From positions 124,001-188,000 of the forward strand of contig NZ_BDFE01000016.1 of the NCBI RefSeq assembly GCF_001748225.1: a stretch of 64,000 bases of DNA, read 5' to 3'. A program made the position numbers and the translations under genes. This DNA comes from Desulfoplanes formicivorans. Its GTDB lineage: Bacteria; Desulfobacterota; Desulfovibrionia; Desulfovibrionales; Desulfomicrobiaceae. Below, piece after piece: positions 46,843 through 56,177 of this stretch. The notes under the pieces are model-generated. The model was not told the origin of the DNA and ran no database searches. It saw only the letters and a program-made list of their open reading frames with translations. Numbering within the stretch: position 1 is the first letter of the stretch; every line of letters starts with the position of its first letter.

Positions 46843-49800
46843 ATGAGCAGCAACAAGACTGATCTGACTTTTTTCACCAACGATGCCAACCAAACGCTGC
46901 TGGACCGTTTCAAAGCGACACTGGCTGACACGCGACTGTTCGATATCCTCGTCGGGTATTTTCATGCCAGTGGATTTTATCAGCTTTATGATTCAATCGA
47001 ACCACTCGATAAGACCCGTATTCTTGTCGGTTTGGGAGTTGATACGGAAGTGTACCGCGCCCTTTATCCGGATGACGGACAAATGAAAATCGACTTAGAA
47101 TCCCACGCCAACACCAAAAAACGGTTTCAGGATGAACTGGTTCACCAAATCGAGAATGCCCCGGACTCCGACAAACAGCTTGAAGTCGGTCTGAAAAAGT
47201 TCATTGAGTTTTTGCAGGTAGATTGCCCATTTGCCGAAAAGGATAAACAGCAGGGGGGGAATGGAAAAAAGCTGGAAATTCGAGCATTTCCGTCACGAAA
47301 CATCCATGCCAAGGTCTATATCGGCCGGTTTGCGCCTGAGGACCGTGATTACGGGTTTGCCATCACCGGTTCAAGTAATTTTTCCTATTCCGGACTAATC
47401 GCCAATCGGGAATTCAATGTCGAACTGCGTCAACGCCGGGATGTGGAATTCGCGCTTTCCCAGTTTGAGGATCTCTGGCGTCAATCCGTAGATATCTCGC
47501 AGGAGTTTGTCCATACCATACAGCACAGAACCTGGCTCAACGACACGATCACCCCTTACCAGCTCTATCTCAAGCTGGTTTACGAGTACTTACAGGAGGA
47601 TATAAACCTGCAAGAAGATATGGAAATCTTTTTGCCCGAAGGGTTCATGTCCCTGCAGTATCAGAAGCAGGCGGTGCAACAGGCGATCAAGAAGCTCAAC
47701 GAGTACAACGGTGTCTTTCTGGCAGATGTCGTGGGCCTTGGTAAAACCTTCATCGTTGCGCAAATGCTCCAACAGCTCAAAGGGCGGATTCTGGTGATCT
47801 GCCCTCCGGTCCTCAAAAATTACTGGGAGGAAAGCCTGCACGATTTTCGGGTACCAGCGCGGGTCGAGTCCCTGGGAAAATTAGAAAAAGTAATTCGGTT
47901 TGGTCTTGACCGTTTCGACTACGTGGTAGTCGATGAGGCCCACCGTTTTCGCAACGAGGCGACCCGTTCCTATGCCGATCTGCTTGATATCTGCCGCGGC
48001 AAGAAGGTCATCCTGGTAACAGCCACGCCGCTCAACAACACCATCGACGATATTTACGCCCAGCTCAAGCTGTTCCAGGCACCGAAGAATTCGACTATCC
48101 CCGGCATCCCCAACTTGGAACGCTTTTTTGCTTCTCTTCGCCGCCGTTTCAAAGGGCTGGACCGTACCGATCCGGCCTACAAGCAGACAATCAAAACGGT
48201 CTCTCGTGAAATCCGCGAACGCATTCTCAAACATGTCATGGTTCGCCGCACCCGCGCCGATGTTGTCACCTATTTCAAAAAGGATATCGAGAGCCAGGAC
48301 CTTTTGTTCCCGGAAATTCAGGATCCTCGGCGAATCATATATTCATTCGAAGGCGAATTGGAAACAACCTTCAGCCGAACCATCAGCGAGCTTCAAAAAT
48401 TTCGTTATGCGCGGTATATTCCACTGCTCTATTACTGCGGTAGCAAACGACTTTCCGCATTCGAGCGGCAACAGCAGCGCAATGTGGGCGGTTTCATGAA
48501 GGGAATCCTGATCAAGCGCCTGGAAAGCAGTTTTTATGCCTTTAGAAAAAGTATCCGCCGGTTTATCAAATCCTACGAGCGGTTTATCACCATGTATGAT
48601 GGTGGTACGGTGTACATCAGCAAAAATATCGATGTGTATGACCTGCTGGACAAAGACGATGTTGACCTTCTTGAAAAGTACGTTGAACAGGAAAAAGCCG
48701 CAAGGTACGCCTCTGAGGACTTCCGTAACGAATTCAGGGATGATCTCGATTATGATCTAGCATTGTTGCGACGAATCGAAGATTTCTGGAAAGATGTCGA
48801 TCAGGACCCCAAATTGGACGCTCTTAACACTCAACTAAAAGAAGACCCAACGCTGCAAAATCGCTTGATTGTCTTCACCGAGTCCAAAGAAACCGGTGAT
48901 TACTTGTTCGAGCAGATCAACCGGCAATATCCCGGCCAAGTCATGTTCTTTTGCAGCCAAGGGGGCAGGGCAGGCGCTCCGCCCACAACTCACGTCCCCA
49001 CCATTGCACGAGATCGGATCAAGGCCGCCTTCGATCCCAACCAACGGAAGAATGACAACAGCTTACGTATCCTGATCTCCACCGACGTCCTTTCAGAAGG
49101 GATCAACCTGCACCGGGCCAATGTGCTGGTCAACTACGACCTACCCTGGAACCCCACTCGCGTGCTCCAACGCGCCGGGCGCATCAACCGTCTCGGTACA
49201 AAACATACCGACATTTATATTTACAACTTTTTCCCCACTACCCAAGCCGACGCCCACTTGGGCCTTGAAGCCAACATCACCAACAAGATCCAGATGTTTC
49301 ACGACATTCTGGGCGAAGATGCCCGGTATCTTTCCGACGGCGAGGAAATCGGCAGCCAGGAACTGTTTGACACCCTGAATCGCAAAACGGCGTACACCGG
49401 CGAAGAGGTCGAAGGGGATTCTGAATTGAAGTACCTGGAAATGATGCGTAAACTACGAGATGAACAGCCGGATCTGTTCGAAAAGATCAAGCGCTTGCCC
49501 AAAAAAGCGCGTTCCGGGCGCCGGGCAAACGACCTTGCAACGGATCATCTGGTCACCTTCTTCCGTATCGGACCCTTGAAAAAATTCTATTGTGCCCAAG
49601 GAGGCCAAGGCCGCGAAATCACCTTCTTTGAAGCAGCTGACATGCTCAAATGCGCACCAGATACGCCTCGCCTACCGGTTCCCAACCGATATTACGAATG
49701 GCTGGAAACCAACAAGCAACAGTTTACGCAAGATACGATGCAGGAACAGGGGCCTTCCCGCGCGGCCGGCGGTCGCTCCAATATGGCGTATATCGAAAAA

Positions 49801-50085
49801 CGGCTCAAAAACAAAACGTTCCGCAACTACCCAAAGTTCACCGACACGGACGAGGAATTTGTCGAGTCGGTGCGACAAATGATTGCTCAGGGTCTCATGG
49901 CCAAAAAGACCGCTCAATCCATCAAAAAAGAATTGGAAAAGACTTTAGATCCTCTCGAAATGCTTGCCATTCTTCGCAAGCATATCCGTACTGTTGAAAA
50001 CACCGCAGGTCGGTCAACCCGCCGGACTCAGGCGCGGCGCGAAGTGATTCTTTCCGGCTACCTGATCGCAGGAGGAGACGCATAA
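46843..50085 (+). CDS. PLD-nuclease/SNF2-type helicase fusion (defence)
   Basis: The 1,080-residue protein starts with a phospholipase D-type nuclease domain (about 1-230) bearing one HKD-like site: H155-x-K157, then GSSNF at 176-180. A superfamily 2 helicase follows with GLGKT (298-302), DEAH (364-367), TAT (393-395), FTESKETGDYLFEQ, and motif V-VI TDVLSEGINLHRANVLVNYDLPWNPTRVLQRAGR. A basic C-terminal tail ends the chain. GGGGGAG precedes the ATG. The next gene, encoding a methyltransferase, begins 3 bases after the stop, so the two are translated together. It resembles the translocase/nuclease arm of a restriction-like system. Confidence 0.88.
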   Translation: MSSNKTDLTFFTNDANQTLLDRFKATLADTRLFDILVGYFHASGFYQLYDSIEPLDKTRILVGLGVDTEVYRALYPDDGQMKIDLESHANTKKRFQDELVHQIENAPDSDKQLEVGLKKFIEFLQVDCPFAEKDKQQGGNGKKLEIRAFPSRNIHAKVYIGRFAPEDRDYGFAITGSSNFSYSGLIANREFNVELRQRRDVEFALSQFEDLWRQSVDISQEFVHTIQHRTWLNDTITPYQLYLKLVYEYLQEDINLQEDMEIFLPEGFMSLQYQKQAVQQAIKKLNEYNGVFLADVVGLGKTFIVAQMLQQLKGRILVICPPVLKNYWEESLHDFRVPARVESLGKLEKVIRFGLDRFDYVVVDEAHRFRNEATRSYADLLDICRGKKVILVTATPLNNTIDDIYAQLKLFQAPKNSTIPGIPNLERFFASLRRRFKGLDRTDPAYKQTIKTVSREIRERILKHVMVRRTRADVVTYFKKDIESQDLLFPEIQDPRRIIYSFEGELETTFSRTISELQKFRYARYIPLLYYCGSKRLSAFERQQQRNVGGFMKGILIKRLESSFYAFRKSIRRFIKSYERFITMYDGGTVYISKNIDVYDLLDKDDVDLLEKYVEQEKAARYASEDFRNEFRDDLDYDLALLRRIEDFWKDVDQDPKLDALNTQLKEDPTLQNRLIVFTESKETGDYLFEQINRQYPGQVMFFCSQGGRAGAPPTTHVPTIARDRIKAAFDPNQRKNDNSLRILISTDVLSEGINLHRANVLVNYDLPWNPTRVLQRAGRINRLGTKHTDIYIYNFFPTTQADAHLGLEANITNKIQMFHDILGEDARYLSDGEEIGSQELFDTLNRKTAYTGEEVEGDSELKYLEMMRKLRDEQPDLFEKIKRLPKKARSGRRANDLATDHLVTFFRIGPLKKFYCAQGGQGREITFFEAADMLKCAPDTPRLPVPNRYYEWLETNKQQFTQDTMQEQGPSRAAGGRSNMAYIEKRLKNKTFRNYPKFTDTDEEFVESVRQMIAQGLMAKKTAQSIKKELEKTLDPLEMLAILRKHIRTVENTAGRSTRRTQARREVILSGYLIAGGDA

Positions 50086-50088
50086 TCC

Positions 50089-53000
50089 ATGGACACCAGC
50101 CAGGCAAAAGAACTGATCCGCAATCTGTTTACAAACCCCTTCGGCCGGCAGCGCTATGAACACTTTTTACGCAACCTGCTCAACCGTTTTGAACCGCGCA
50201 GCCGCCACTACACCGGCAACTACATCCCCGACGCCTTCAAGCCACATGTGAACCAATATTGGCGCATCGGAAAATATGTGGACCCGGACGGCGAGCCGCT
50301 GGATCTGCTGGTGGTCGAAGTCAAAACCCTGGCCAAGCTGGAGCGGGCTCGCTCTGCCCTACGCAACTTTGCCGTCAACCGGCTCAAGCAGTTTGAAAAG
50401 GAGGCGTCGCTGATCGCTTTTTATGCCAGGGACGACGAAGGCGCGGACTGGCGTTTTTCTTTTGTCAAGATCGAGCACGAAGCCTACAAGGACGATAAAG
50501 GCAAGGTCCGGCTCAAACAAGAGCTGACCCCGGCGCGCCGTTATTCTTATCTGGTCGGCGTGCATGAAAACAGCCACACCGCAGCCCGGCAACTGCTACC
50601 CATTTTAACCATGGATTACGCTGATCCACGCATCGACCAGATCGAGGCGGCCTTTTCCGTAGAAAAAGTCTCGGACGAGTTTTTCGAGCAGTACAAGCAG
50701 TTGTTTCTCAAGCTGGCCAGTCATCTTAAAAACCAGAATTTTTTTCAGTGCAAAACCGAACCAGAGACCGATCAGGCTGTCAGCCGCTTTGCCAAAAAAC
50801 TCCTCGGCCAGATCGTGTTTCTTTATTTTCTGCAAAAAAAAGGCTGGCTTGGCGTGCCCAAAGAAAAAAATTGGGGCGAGGGTTCCAGGCGATTCCTACG
50901 TGAACGCTTCGACCAGATTGTGCAAAGCAGCGGCAGTTATTTTCATGACTTTCTGCAATACCTTTTCTACGAGGCCTTGGCCCTGGAACGTCAAGGAAAA
51001 AACCCGAACTACTATTCCCGCTTCGACTGTAAAATCCCCTTTCTAAACGGTGGCCTGTTCGAGGCCGAATACGACTGGCAAAATGAGTCCATCGATCTGC
51101 CCAACAACCTGTTCCACAACAACGAAAAAAACAAGGCGGGCGATACCGGCACCGGCATCCTCGATGTTTTTGATCGTTACAACTTTACCATCAAAGAAGA
51201 CGAGCCTCTGGAAAAAGAAGTGGCCATCGACCCGGAAATGCTCGGCAAGGTGTTCGAGAACATGCTGGAGATCACCGAACGCAAATCCAAGGGCGCCTTC
51301 TACACCCCCAGGCAGATAGTCCACTACATGTGTCAGGAAAGCCTGATCCACTACCTGGACAGCAGGCTGAACAGCTACCCTACGAGCTACCAAAAGATCG
51401 ATTCTCCCCTGACCAGCCCATTCGGCAACGAAGGCCGCAAGAACCAACTCAAACGAACCGCCGAGCATCAGGACATAAAAGTTCCAAAAGAGGATATCGA
51501 AACCCTGATCCGCAAAGGACACCTGGCCCTGGAAAACGATACCCGGGTGCTCAACAGAGGCAAGGAAACCAGGGAATACAAATTCCAGTTACCTGAGGCA
51601 GTGCGGAAATACGCTAAGGAGATCGACCAGGCATTGGCCGAGATCAAGGTCTGTGATCCAGCCATCGGCTCCGGCGCCTTCCCCGTGGGGCTGCTGCACG
51701 AAATCGTGGCTGCCCGGATGGCTCTAGCCCCGCATTCCGACAACACCAGGAGCGCCTACGAACTCAAGCGTCACGCCATTCGGGAATCTATCTACGGCGT
51801 GGACATCGACCCTTCGGCCATCGACATCGCCCGGTTGCGCCTGTGGCTTTCCATGATCGTGGACGAGGAACGTTACGACACCATCGAGCCCCTGCCCAAC
51901 CTCGATTACAAGATCGTGTGCGGGGATTCGTTGCTTGGCATAGAGGTTGATCTGTGCAACCGCCTGCTCTTCAATGAACTTGAAAAGAAAAAAAAGGATT
52001 ACTTCAACGCTACCAATCGGAATGATAAGAAACGATTACACGAAGAGATCGAAACGCTCATAACCCGGATAACCAACGGCAGGAAAAATTTTGATTTCAA
52101 GGTCTTTTTTTCCGAGATCTGGCACGAAAAGGGCGGTTTTGACGTGGTGATCGGCAACCCGCCCTATGTGCAGATCCAGAAATTTTCAGGACAACAGATT
52201 CAAAAGGATTGGGAAAAACAGAAATATCAAACTTTTGCCAAGACCGGCGACATCTACGGTCTGTTCTACGAGAAGGGGCACAGCATTCTGTGTGACAAAG
52301 GTGTTCTAGCCTTCATCACCTCCAACAAGTGGATGCGGGCAGCCTACGGCAAGAAGTTGCGAAAATTTTTCAGCACGGAAACACAGCCGATCACCTTGAT
52401 CGATTTTTCCAGCTTCCAAGTCTTTGAGACCGCTACTGTGGATACCAACGTCCTGCTCTTTGAAAAACGCAAACGGACCAAACCGGTTCGCGCCTGCCTG
52501 ATCAGCCCGGCCTTCACCCGGGGAACACCGCTGGATACCTTTGTGGCAAAGCACAGCATCGAGCTGGACAATCTTTCCGGCGAGAGCTGGGTGATCAGCG
52601 ACAAGCGCCATTACGAAATCAAAAAACGCATCGAGCTGGTCGGCACCCCGCTCAGGGAGTGGAACATCGCCATCAATTACGGTATTAAAACCGGCTTCAA
52701 CCAGGCATTCATCATCGACGGCAAAAAAAAGGACGAGCTTATCGCCGCCGACCCCAAATCCGCCGAGATCATCAAACCCATCCTGCGCGGGCGCGACATC
52801 AAGCGCTACCGGGTGGATTTTGCGAATTTGTGGCTGATTGCCACCTTTCCCGCTTTGAATCTGAATATCGACGATTATCAGGCCGTGAGGGATTACCTGA
52901 AATCATTCGGTCGCAAACTGCATCAGACCGGCGAGGTCATCAGCAGGGACGAGAAAGGCAATGTCGTCAAAAGTCGTAAAAAAACAGGAAACAAGTGGTT

Positions 53001-53616
53001 CGAGACCCAAGACCAGATCGCCTATTATGGTGAGTTTGCGAAGGAGAAAATTGTCTGGGGAAATCTTGCCCTCAGCAGTCAATTCGCCTTGGCCCCAGCA
53101 GGCATGCATATCAACGCACCAAGCCCCCTCATTGCCGGTGGTGATCGCTTTCTGCTTGCAATTCTCAACTCGACAGTTGGAGATTATTACATTCGTTCCT
53201 TAGGCGTTACCCGGAATGGGGGCTATTTTGAGTACAAACCCATGTTCGTTGAAAATCTACCGGTTCCGAAATTAGACACCCCCCGAAAAAAACCATTTGA
53301 GATATTGGCCGACTACGCTCTCATCACAACGAAAAAAGACCAGAAACTCCAATCCGCCTTTTTCGAACAACTCATCGACGGTCTGGTCTATGAACTTTAC
53401 TTCCCCGAAGAGATGCGGGCCGCGGGGAAAGAGATCCCCTCCCGAATGGGCGAACTTGCCCCCATCAACGACAACATGAGCGATGAAGAAAAACTCACCA
53501 TCATCCAGCGCGAGTTTAACCGTCTGTACGATCCGACCCATCCGGTACGAAACGCCATAGAAACTCTGGACAGCGTCGAGGTGGTGCGAACCATCCGGGA
53601 AGCGATTAAAAAATAG
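50089..53616 (+). CDS. nuclease-methyltransferase-specificity protein (Eco57I/type IIG-like)
   Basis: The protein has 1,175 residues. The N-terminal part has a PD-(D/E)XK-like pattern (D72 then E77-V-K79). A gamma-type N6-adenine methyltransferase core has motif I DPAIGSGAF (from residue 523) and motif IV NPPY (690-693). The C-terminal region (SNKWMRAAYGKKLRKFF, DFSSFQVFETATVDTNVLLF, then FEYKPMFVENLPVP) is the TaqI/Eco57I-type target-recognition domain. One chain therefore appears able to recognise, methylate and perhaps cut DNA. GGAGGAGA precedes the ATG. Whether the N-terminal nuclease is active is an inference from the short motif. Confidence 0.88.
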   Translation: MDTSQAKELIRNLFTNPFGRQRYEHFLRNLLNRFEPRSRHYTGNYIPDAFKPHVNQYWRIGKYVDPDGEPLDLLVVEVKTLAKLERARSALRNFAVNRLKQFEKEASLIAFYARDDEGADWRFSFVKIEHEAYKDDKGKVRLKQELTPARRYSYLVGVHENSHTAARQLLPILTMDYADPRIDQIEAAFSVEKVSDEFFEQYKQLFLKLASHLKNQNFFQCKTEPETDQAVSRFAKKLLGQIVFLYFLQKKGWLGVPKEKNWGEGSRRFLRERFDQIVQSSGSYFHDFLQYLFYEALALERQGKNPNYYSRFDCKIPFLNGGLFEAEYDWQNESIDLPNNLFHNNEKNKAGDTGTGILDVFDRYNFTIKEDEPLEKEVAIDPEMLGKVFENMLEITERKSKGAFYTPRQIVHYMCQESLIHYLDSRLNSYPTSYQKIDSPLTSPFGNEGRKNQLKRTAEHQDIKVPKEDIETLIRKGHLALENDTRVLNRGKETREYKFQLPEAVRKYAKEIDQALAEIKVCDPAIGSGAFPVGLLHEIVAARMALAPHSDNTRSAYELKRHAIRESIYGVDIDPSAIDIARLRLWLSMIVDEERYDTIEPLPNLDYKIVCGDSLLGIEVDLCNRLLFNELEKKKKDYFNATNRNDKKRLHEEIETLITRITNGRKNFDFKVFFSEIWHEKGGFDVVIGNPPYVQIQKFSGQQIQKDWEKQKYQTFAKTGDIYGLFYEKGHSILCDKGVLAFITSNKWMRAAYGKKLRKFFSTETQPITLIDFSSFQVFETATVDTNVLLFEKRKRTKPVRACLISPAFTRGTPLDTFVAKHSIELDNLSGESWVISDKRHYEIKKRIELVGTPLREWNIAINYGIKTGFNQAFIIDGKKKDELIAADPKSAEIIKPILRGRDIKRYRVDFANLWLIATFPALNLNIDDYQAVRDYLKSFGRKLHQTGEVISRDEKGNVVKSRKKTGNKWFETQDQIAYYGEFAKEKIVWGNLALSSQFALAPAGMHINAPSPLIAGGDRFLLAILNSTVGDYYIRSLGVTRNGGYFEYKPMFVENLPVPKLDTPRKKPFEILADYALITTKKDQKLQSAFFEQLIDGLVYELYFPEEMRAAGKEIPSRMGELAPINDNMSDEEKLTIIQREFNRLYDPTHPVRNAIETLDSVEVVRTIREAIKK

Positions 53617-54007
53617 TGAATTGGGATGAAAAAAAAATTAAAAAACAATAGGACTACATTTTCTGCGTAAGCCACAGGCGAAACTGCAGATAAAAGTTGC
53701 AAACTAATAAAAGCTCTTTATCCAACTTCAACAAAAGCAAAAAGAGGCGAAATAAATCCAGAGAAACATATTCAGAACTATCTTCAAATACGAGTTCATT
53801 GAGATGGTCATCAAGCACAAACTACAAATCAATAAATAGAAATATTGGTTTACCATTCAATATAAAAAACTTTTTTTAGTAGATTAAAAATAAAGAATGA
53901 GGTTTATAATATGACTTGATAATACATTGTGCTATAGCAGACCACTGGTGCAGATGAACAGTAAAAAAGCGTTGCGCAACAAGGATACTGCCGGACAGGT
54001 GTAATTC
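53617..54007. other. AT-rich spacer between methyltransferase and ATPase genes
   Basis: These 391 bases are far more AT-rich than the genes on either side. Only short frames without protein character occur (for example 53697-53879). A 10-base palindrome GTTGCGCAAC lies near its right end. It could hold a promoter for the ATPase gene, a small RNA, or scar sequence; I see no decisive signal. Confidence 0.3.
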
Positions 54008-55459
54008 ATGAAAATTCATACCATCGAAGTCACCAACTACAAAGCCTTTCTTGGCACCCACAGAATCGACGTGGGGGGAAAGAATCTCTTTATCTATGGA
54101 GAAAACGGCAGCGGCAAAAGTTCACTTTACTACGCCCTGAAAGATTTTTTTCAATCGTCCATGGAGGACATTGACCTCGCTCAACTGGAAAACCTGTTTG
54201 TCCCATCAGACAAAAGCGGTAAGACTGCCGTCAAGGTTACTTTCAAACCGAACAACCTGGGGCAGAAGCGGAAGAAAACCTATCGCTTTGATTGCTCTAC
54301 AAACGATACTCGCGCCGCAGGCGACACCAGCATTCGGGATGGCAACCGGCTTAAAAGCTTCCTTACTTACAAACATCTGCTGGCCATTCACCACCTGAAA
54401 AAAGACGACGAGATCAACCTGTTCAATCTTCTGGTCAAGGGAGTGCTCAAACATTTCAAATACTCGCTCACTGCAGGCAAGGAACTGGGCGCACTTTGGG
54501 ACGATGTCGAGGAGGCTGTTGTCCGCAGCACTGGCAAGGAGTACCCAATCAACAAGAAAAGATCAGACGTGAATGCGGCCATCAAAACGTTCAACGAGGC
54601 CTTTGGTGAACTGTTTCATCCGGACAGCCCAGAATATATTCTCAAACACGCGCGGCCCTTTCTCGATTATTTCGGCCACAACGTCGAGTTGGTGCTTCGC
54701 TTTGCCCAGGTACGGCCCACTAACGATTACCAAGGGTTAGAAGGTAACCAGGTACGGGTTGAGCTCAGTTATGCCGGCAAGCGTATTGAAAAACCCCACT
54801 TATTTTTGAACGAGGCGCGGCTGTCGGCCATTGCCATTTCCATTTACCTGGGCATGATCAAGCGCCATGTCCAAGGTATCCCCTGCAAAGTACTCTTTTT
54901 GGATGACATTTTCATTGGGCTTGATATTGCTAATCGTCTGCCTTTACTAAAAATTTTGGAAAAGGAATTTCCGGAATACCAGATTTTTATCACCACCTAT
55001 GACAAACCTTGGTTCGAATACGCCAAAAGCTTCCTCGAGGGAAAATCCGAATGGAAAACCATGGAGTTTTATGTTTCGAGCAGTTATGAGGGATTTGAAG
55101 TTCCGGTGATTTTCGACAACCAGAATCTGCTCACCAAGGCGAAAAAACACTTGGGACAAAACGACTACAAAGCGGCTGCAGTGTATGTTCGAGCCGCCTT
55201 TGAAAAAATCATCAGGCAGTACTGCGAAAAGAAAAAAAAGGCCGTGGTGTTCAAATCTAAGCTCAATAAGTACACAACAGAAGATTTTTGGAATGTAATG
55301 AAAGAGGACATAGATCCTGATTTGAAAGCAAAAATAGAAACCTATCGATCCCTGGTGTTGAACCCTTTCTGTCATTACAATACTGAGCGCTACGAAATCC
55401 GTACAGAACTTGAAAAAACCATACAGATGGTTGCGAAACTGAAAGATGAACTGAAATGA
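54008..55459 (+). CDS. SMC/RecF-like ATPase with a HEPN-like C-terminal helical domain
   Basis: The 483-residue protein begins with the SMC/RecF-type strand IHTIEVTNYKAF and Walker A GENGSGKSS (31-39). It has no long coiled coil. An ABC-type signature region LNEARLSAIAISIYLGM is followed by Walker B KVLFLDDIFIGLD (Asp299, Asp300) and ITTYDKPWF in the H-loop position. The C-terminal 100 residues (LGQNDYKAAAVYVRAAFEKIIRQYC) look like the helical bundles of HEPN or DUF4145-like domains. Such ATPases act as sensors or effectors in several phage-defence systems. It follows the helicase/methyltransferase pair after an AT-rich gap, so co-transcription is likely but not shown. Confidence 0.8.
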   Translation: MKIHTIEVTNYKAFLGTHRIDVGGKNLFIYGENGSGKSSLYYALKDFFQSSMEDIDLAQLENLFVPSDKSGKTAVKVTFKPNNLGQKRKKTYRFDCSTNDTRAAGDTSIRDGNRLKSFLTYKHLLAIHHLKKDDEINLFNLLVKGVLKHFKYSLTAGKELGALWDDVEEAVVRSTGKEYPINKKRSDVNAAIKTFNEAFGELFHPDSPEYILKHARPFLDYFGHNVELVLRFAQVRPTNDYQGLEGNQVRVELSYAGKRIEKPHLFLNEARLSAIAISIYLGMIKRHVQGIPCKVLFLDDIFIGLDIANRLPLLKILEKEFPEYQIFITTYDKPWFEYAKSFLEGKSEWKTMEFYVSSSYEGFEVPVIFDNQNLLTKAKKHLGQNDYKAAAVYVRAAFEKIIRQYCEKKKKAVVFKSKLNKYTTEDFWNVMKEDIDPDLKAKIETYRSLVLNPFCHYNTERYEIRTELEKTIQMVAKLKDELK

Positions 55460-55518
55460 ATTAGTTTCGACTTAATATAACACTTCCTCTTGAAATAGAG
55501 AAGGTTCTCCTTTTTGGT

Positions 55519-56026
55519 TCATCCGATAATAGCGTACTTAGCCTCATGGATTCCCAAGATTCTGAGCTTGAAGAATTCCATATCCCTGAAGCCGTATGCC
55601 TGTCTTTTCATTTTTTTGATTTTATTGTTTGTGCCTTCCATGGGCCCTGACGAGATAGGATGATCATACCAATCAGGGATACTCCGACGATGTAGGGCCA
55701 TGGTTTTTCCCATTTTCACGAGCTGTTGTATATCTGAGGACAGCGCCGTCTCGATCCAGGATTCCAGAACTTTTTCAGCTGTTTGTTTGTTGGGCTACTC
55801 CCATATCTGGCGTAAATCCTCTTTCATGTAATACGCTGTGGCTAGTGGCTCGTTGAGCCGTAAGGCTTCCTTCAGGAGTTCCTGCTCATCACGCTCTTTA
55901 CTGAGGTTGTCGGGATTCTTCATCAGAATCCAACGTGATCCCTTCAAGACTTTCTTGCGCATGGTGTCATTTAGTTCCCTGTAGAGGCTCCTTCGGATAC
56001 CCCCTGTGTCAGGAAAGTTGTCGCCT
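55519..56026 (-). pseudogene. ISL3-family transposase remnant
   Basis: On the minus strand the conserved C-terminal part of an ISL3 DDE transposase is readable. LYRELNDTMRKKVLKGSRW and the KNPDNLSKERDEQELLKE region come first, then a TAG stop after DLRQIWE. The frame then continues to DHPISSGPMEGTNNKIKK and AYGFRDMEFFKLRIL. The N-terminal two thirds and clear terminal inverted repeats are missing. The in-frame stop and truncation make it inactive. Together with the flanking 55460-55518 and 56027-56089, which hold no gene, it separates the defence operon from the fic segment. Confidence 0.8.
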
Positions 56027-56089
56027 CAATTGATCACCCACAAAAGGGGGCTTTTTGAGGAAATCGAAACGGCCAATGGGGAAATCCGC

Positions 56090-56162
56090 TTGATTTTTCC
56101 TTCTCGATTCTTTATTTTAGGATATGCAGTGAAAATAAAATAAAGACAAACCTTATTTTAGG
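56090..56162 (+). promoter_or_regulatory. fic promoter with inverted-repeat operator
   Basis: A possible -35 TTGATT (56090-56095) and -10 TATTTT (56113-56118) lie 17 bases apart. The -10 overlaps the left arm of a perfect 10-base inverted repeat CTTTATTTTA / TAAAATAAAG (56110-56119 and 56136-56145). A third copy, CTTATTTTAGG, follows at 56152-56162. TTATTTTAGG thus occurs twice in direct orientation, 41 bases apart. This suggests cooperative binding of a repressor, possibly the Fic protein's own winged-helix domain. Confidence 0.55.
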
Positions 56163-56177
56163 TTCGAGGCAGGCAGG

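Noticed and set aside
53697-53879. A 60-codon frame in the AT-rich gap
   Set aside because: It is low complexity (mostly N, S and K), has no ribosome binding site and no motif; such frames arise by chance in AT-rich DNA.
46843-55459. DISARM system
   Set aside because: A SNF2-type helicase and an adenine methylase are present, but the defining DrmA and DrmB (DUF1998-type) proteins and a separate DrmC are missing.
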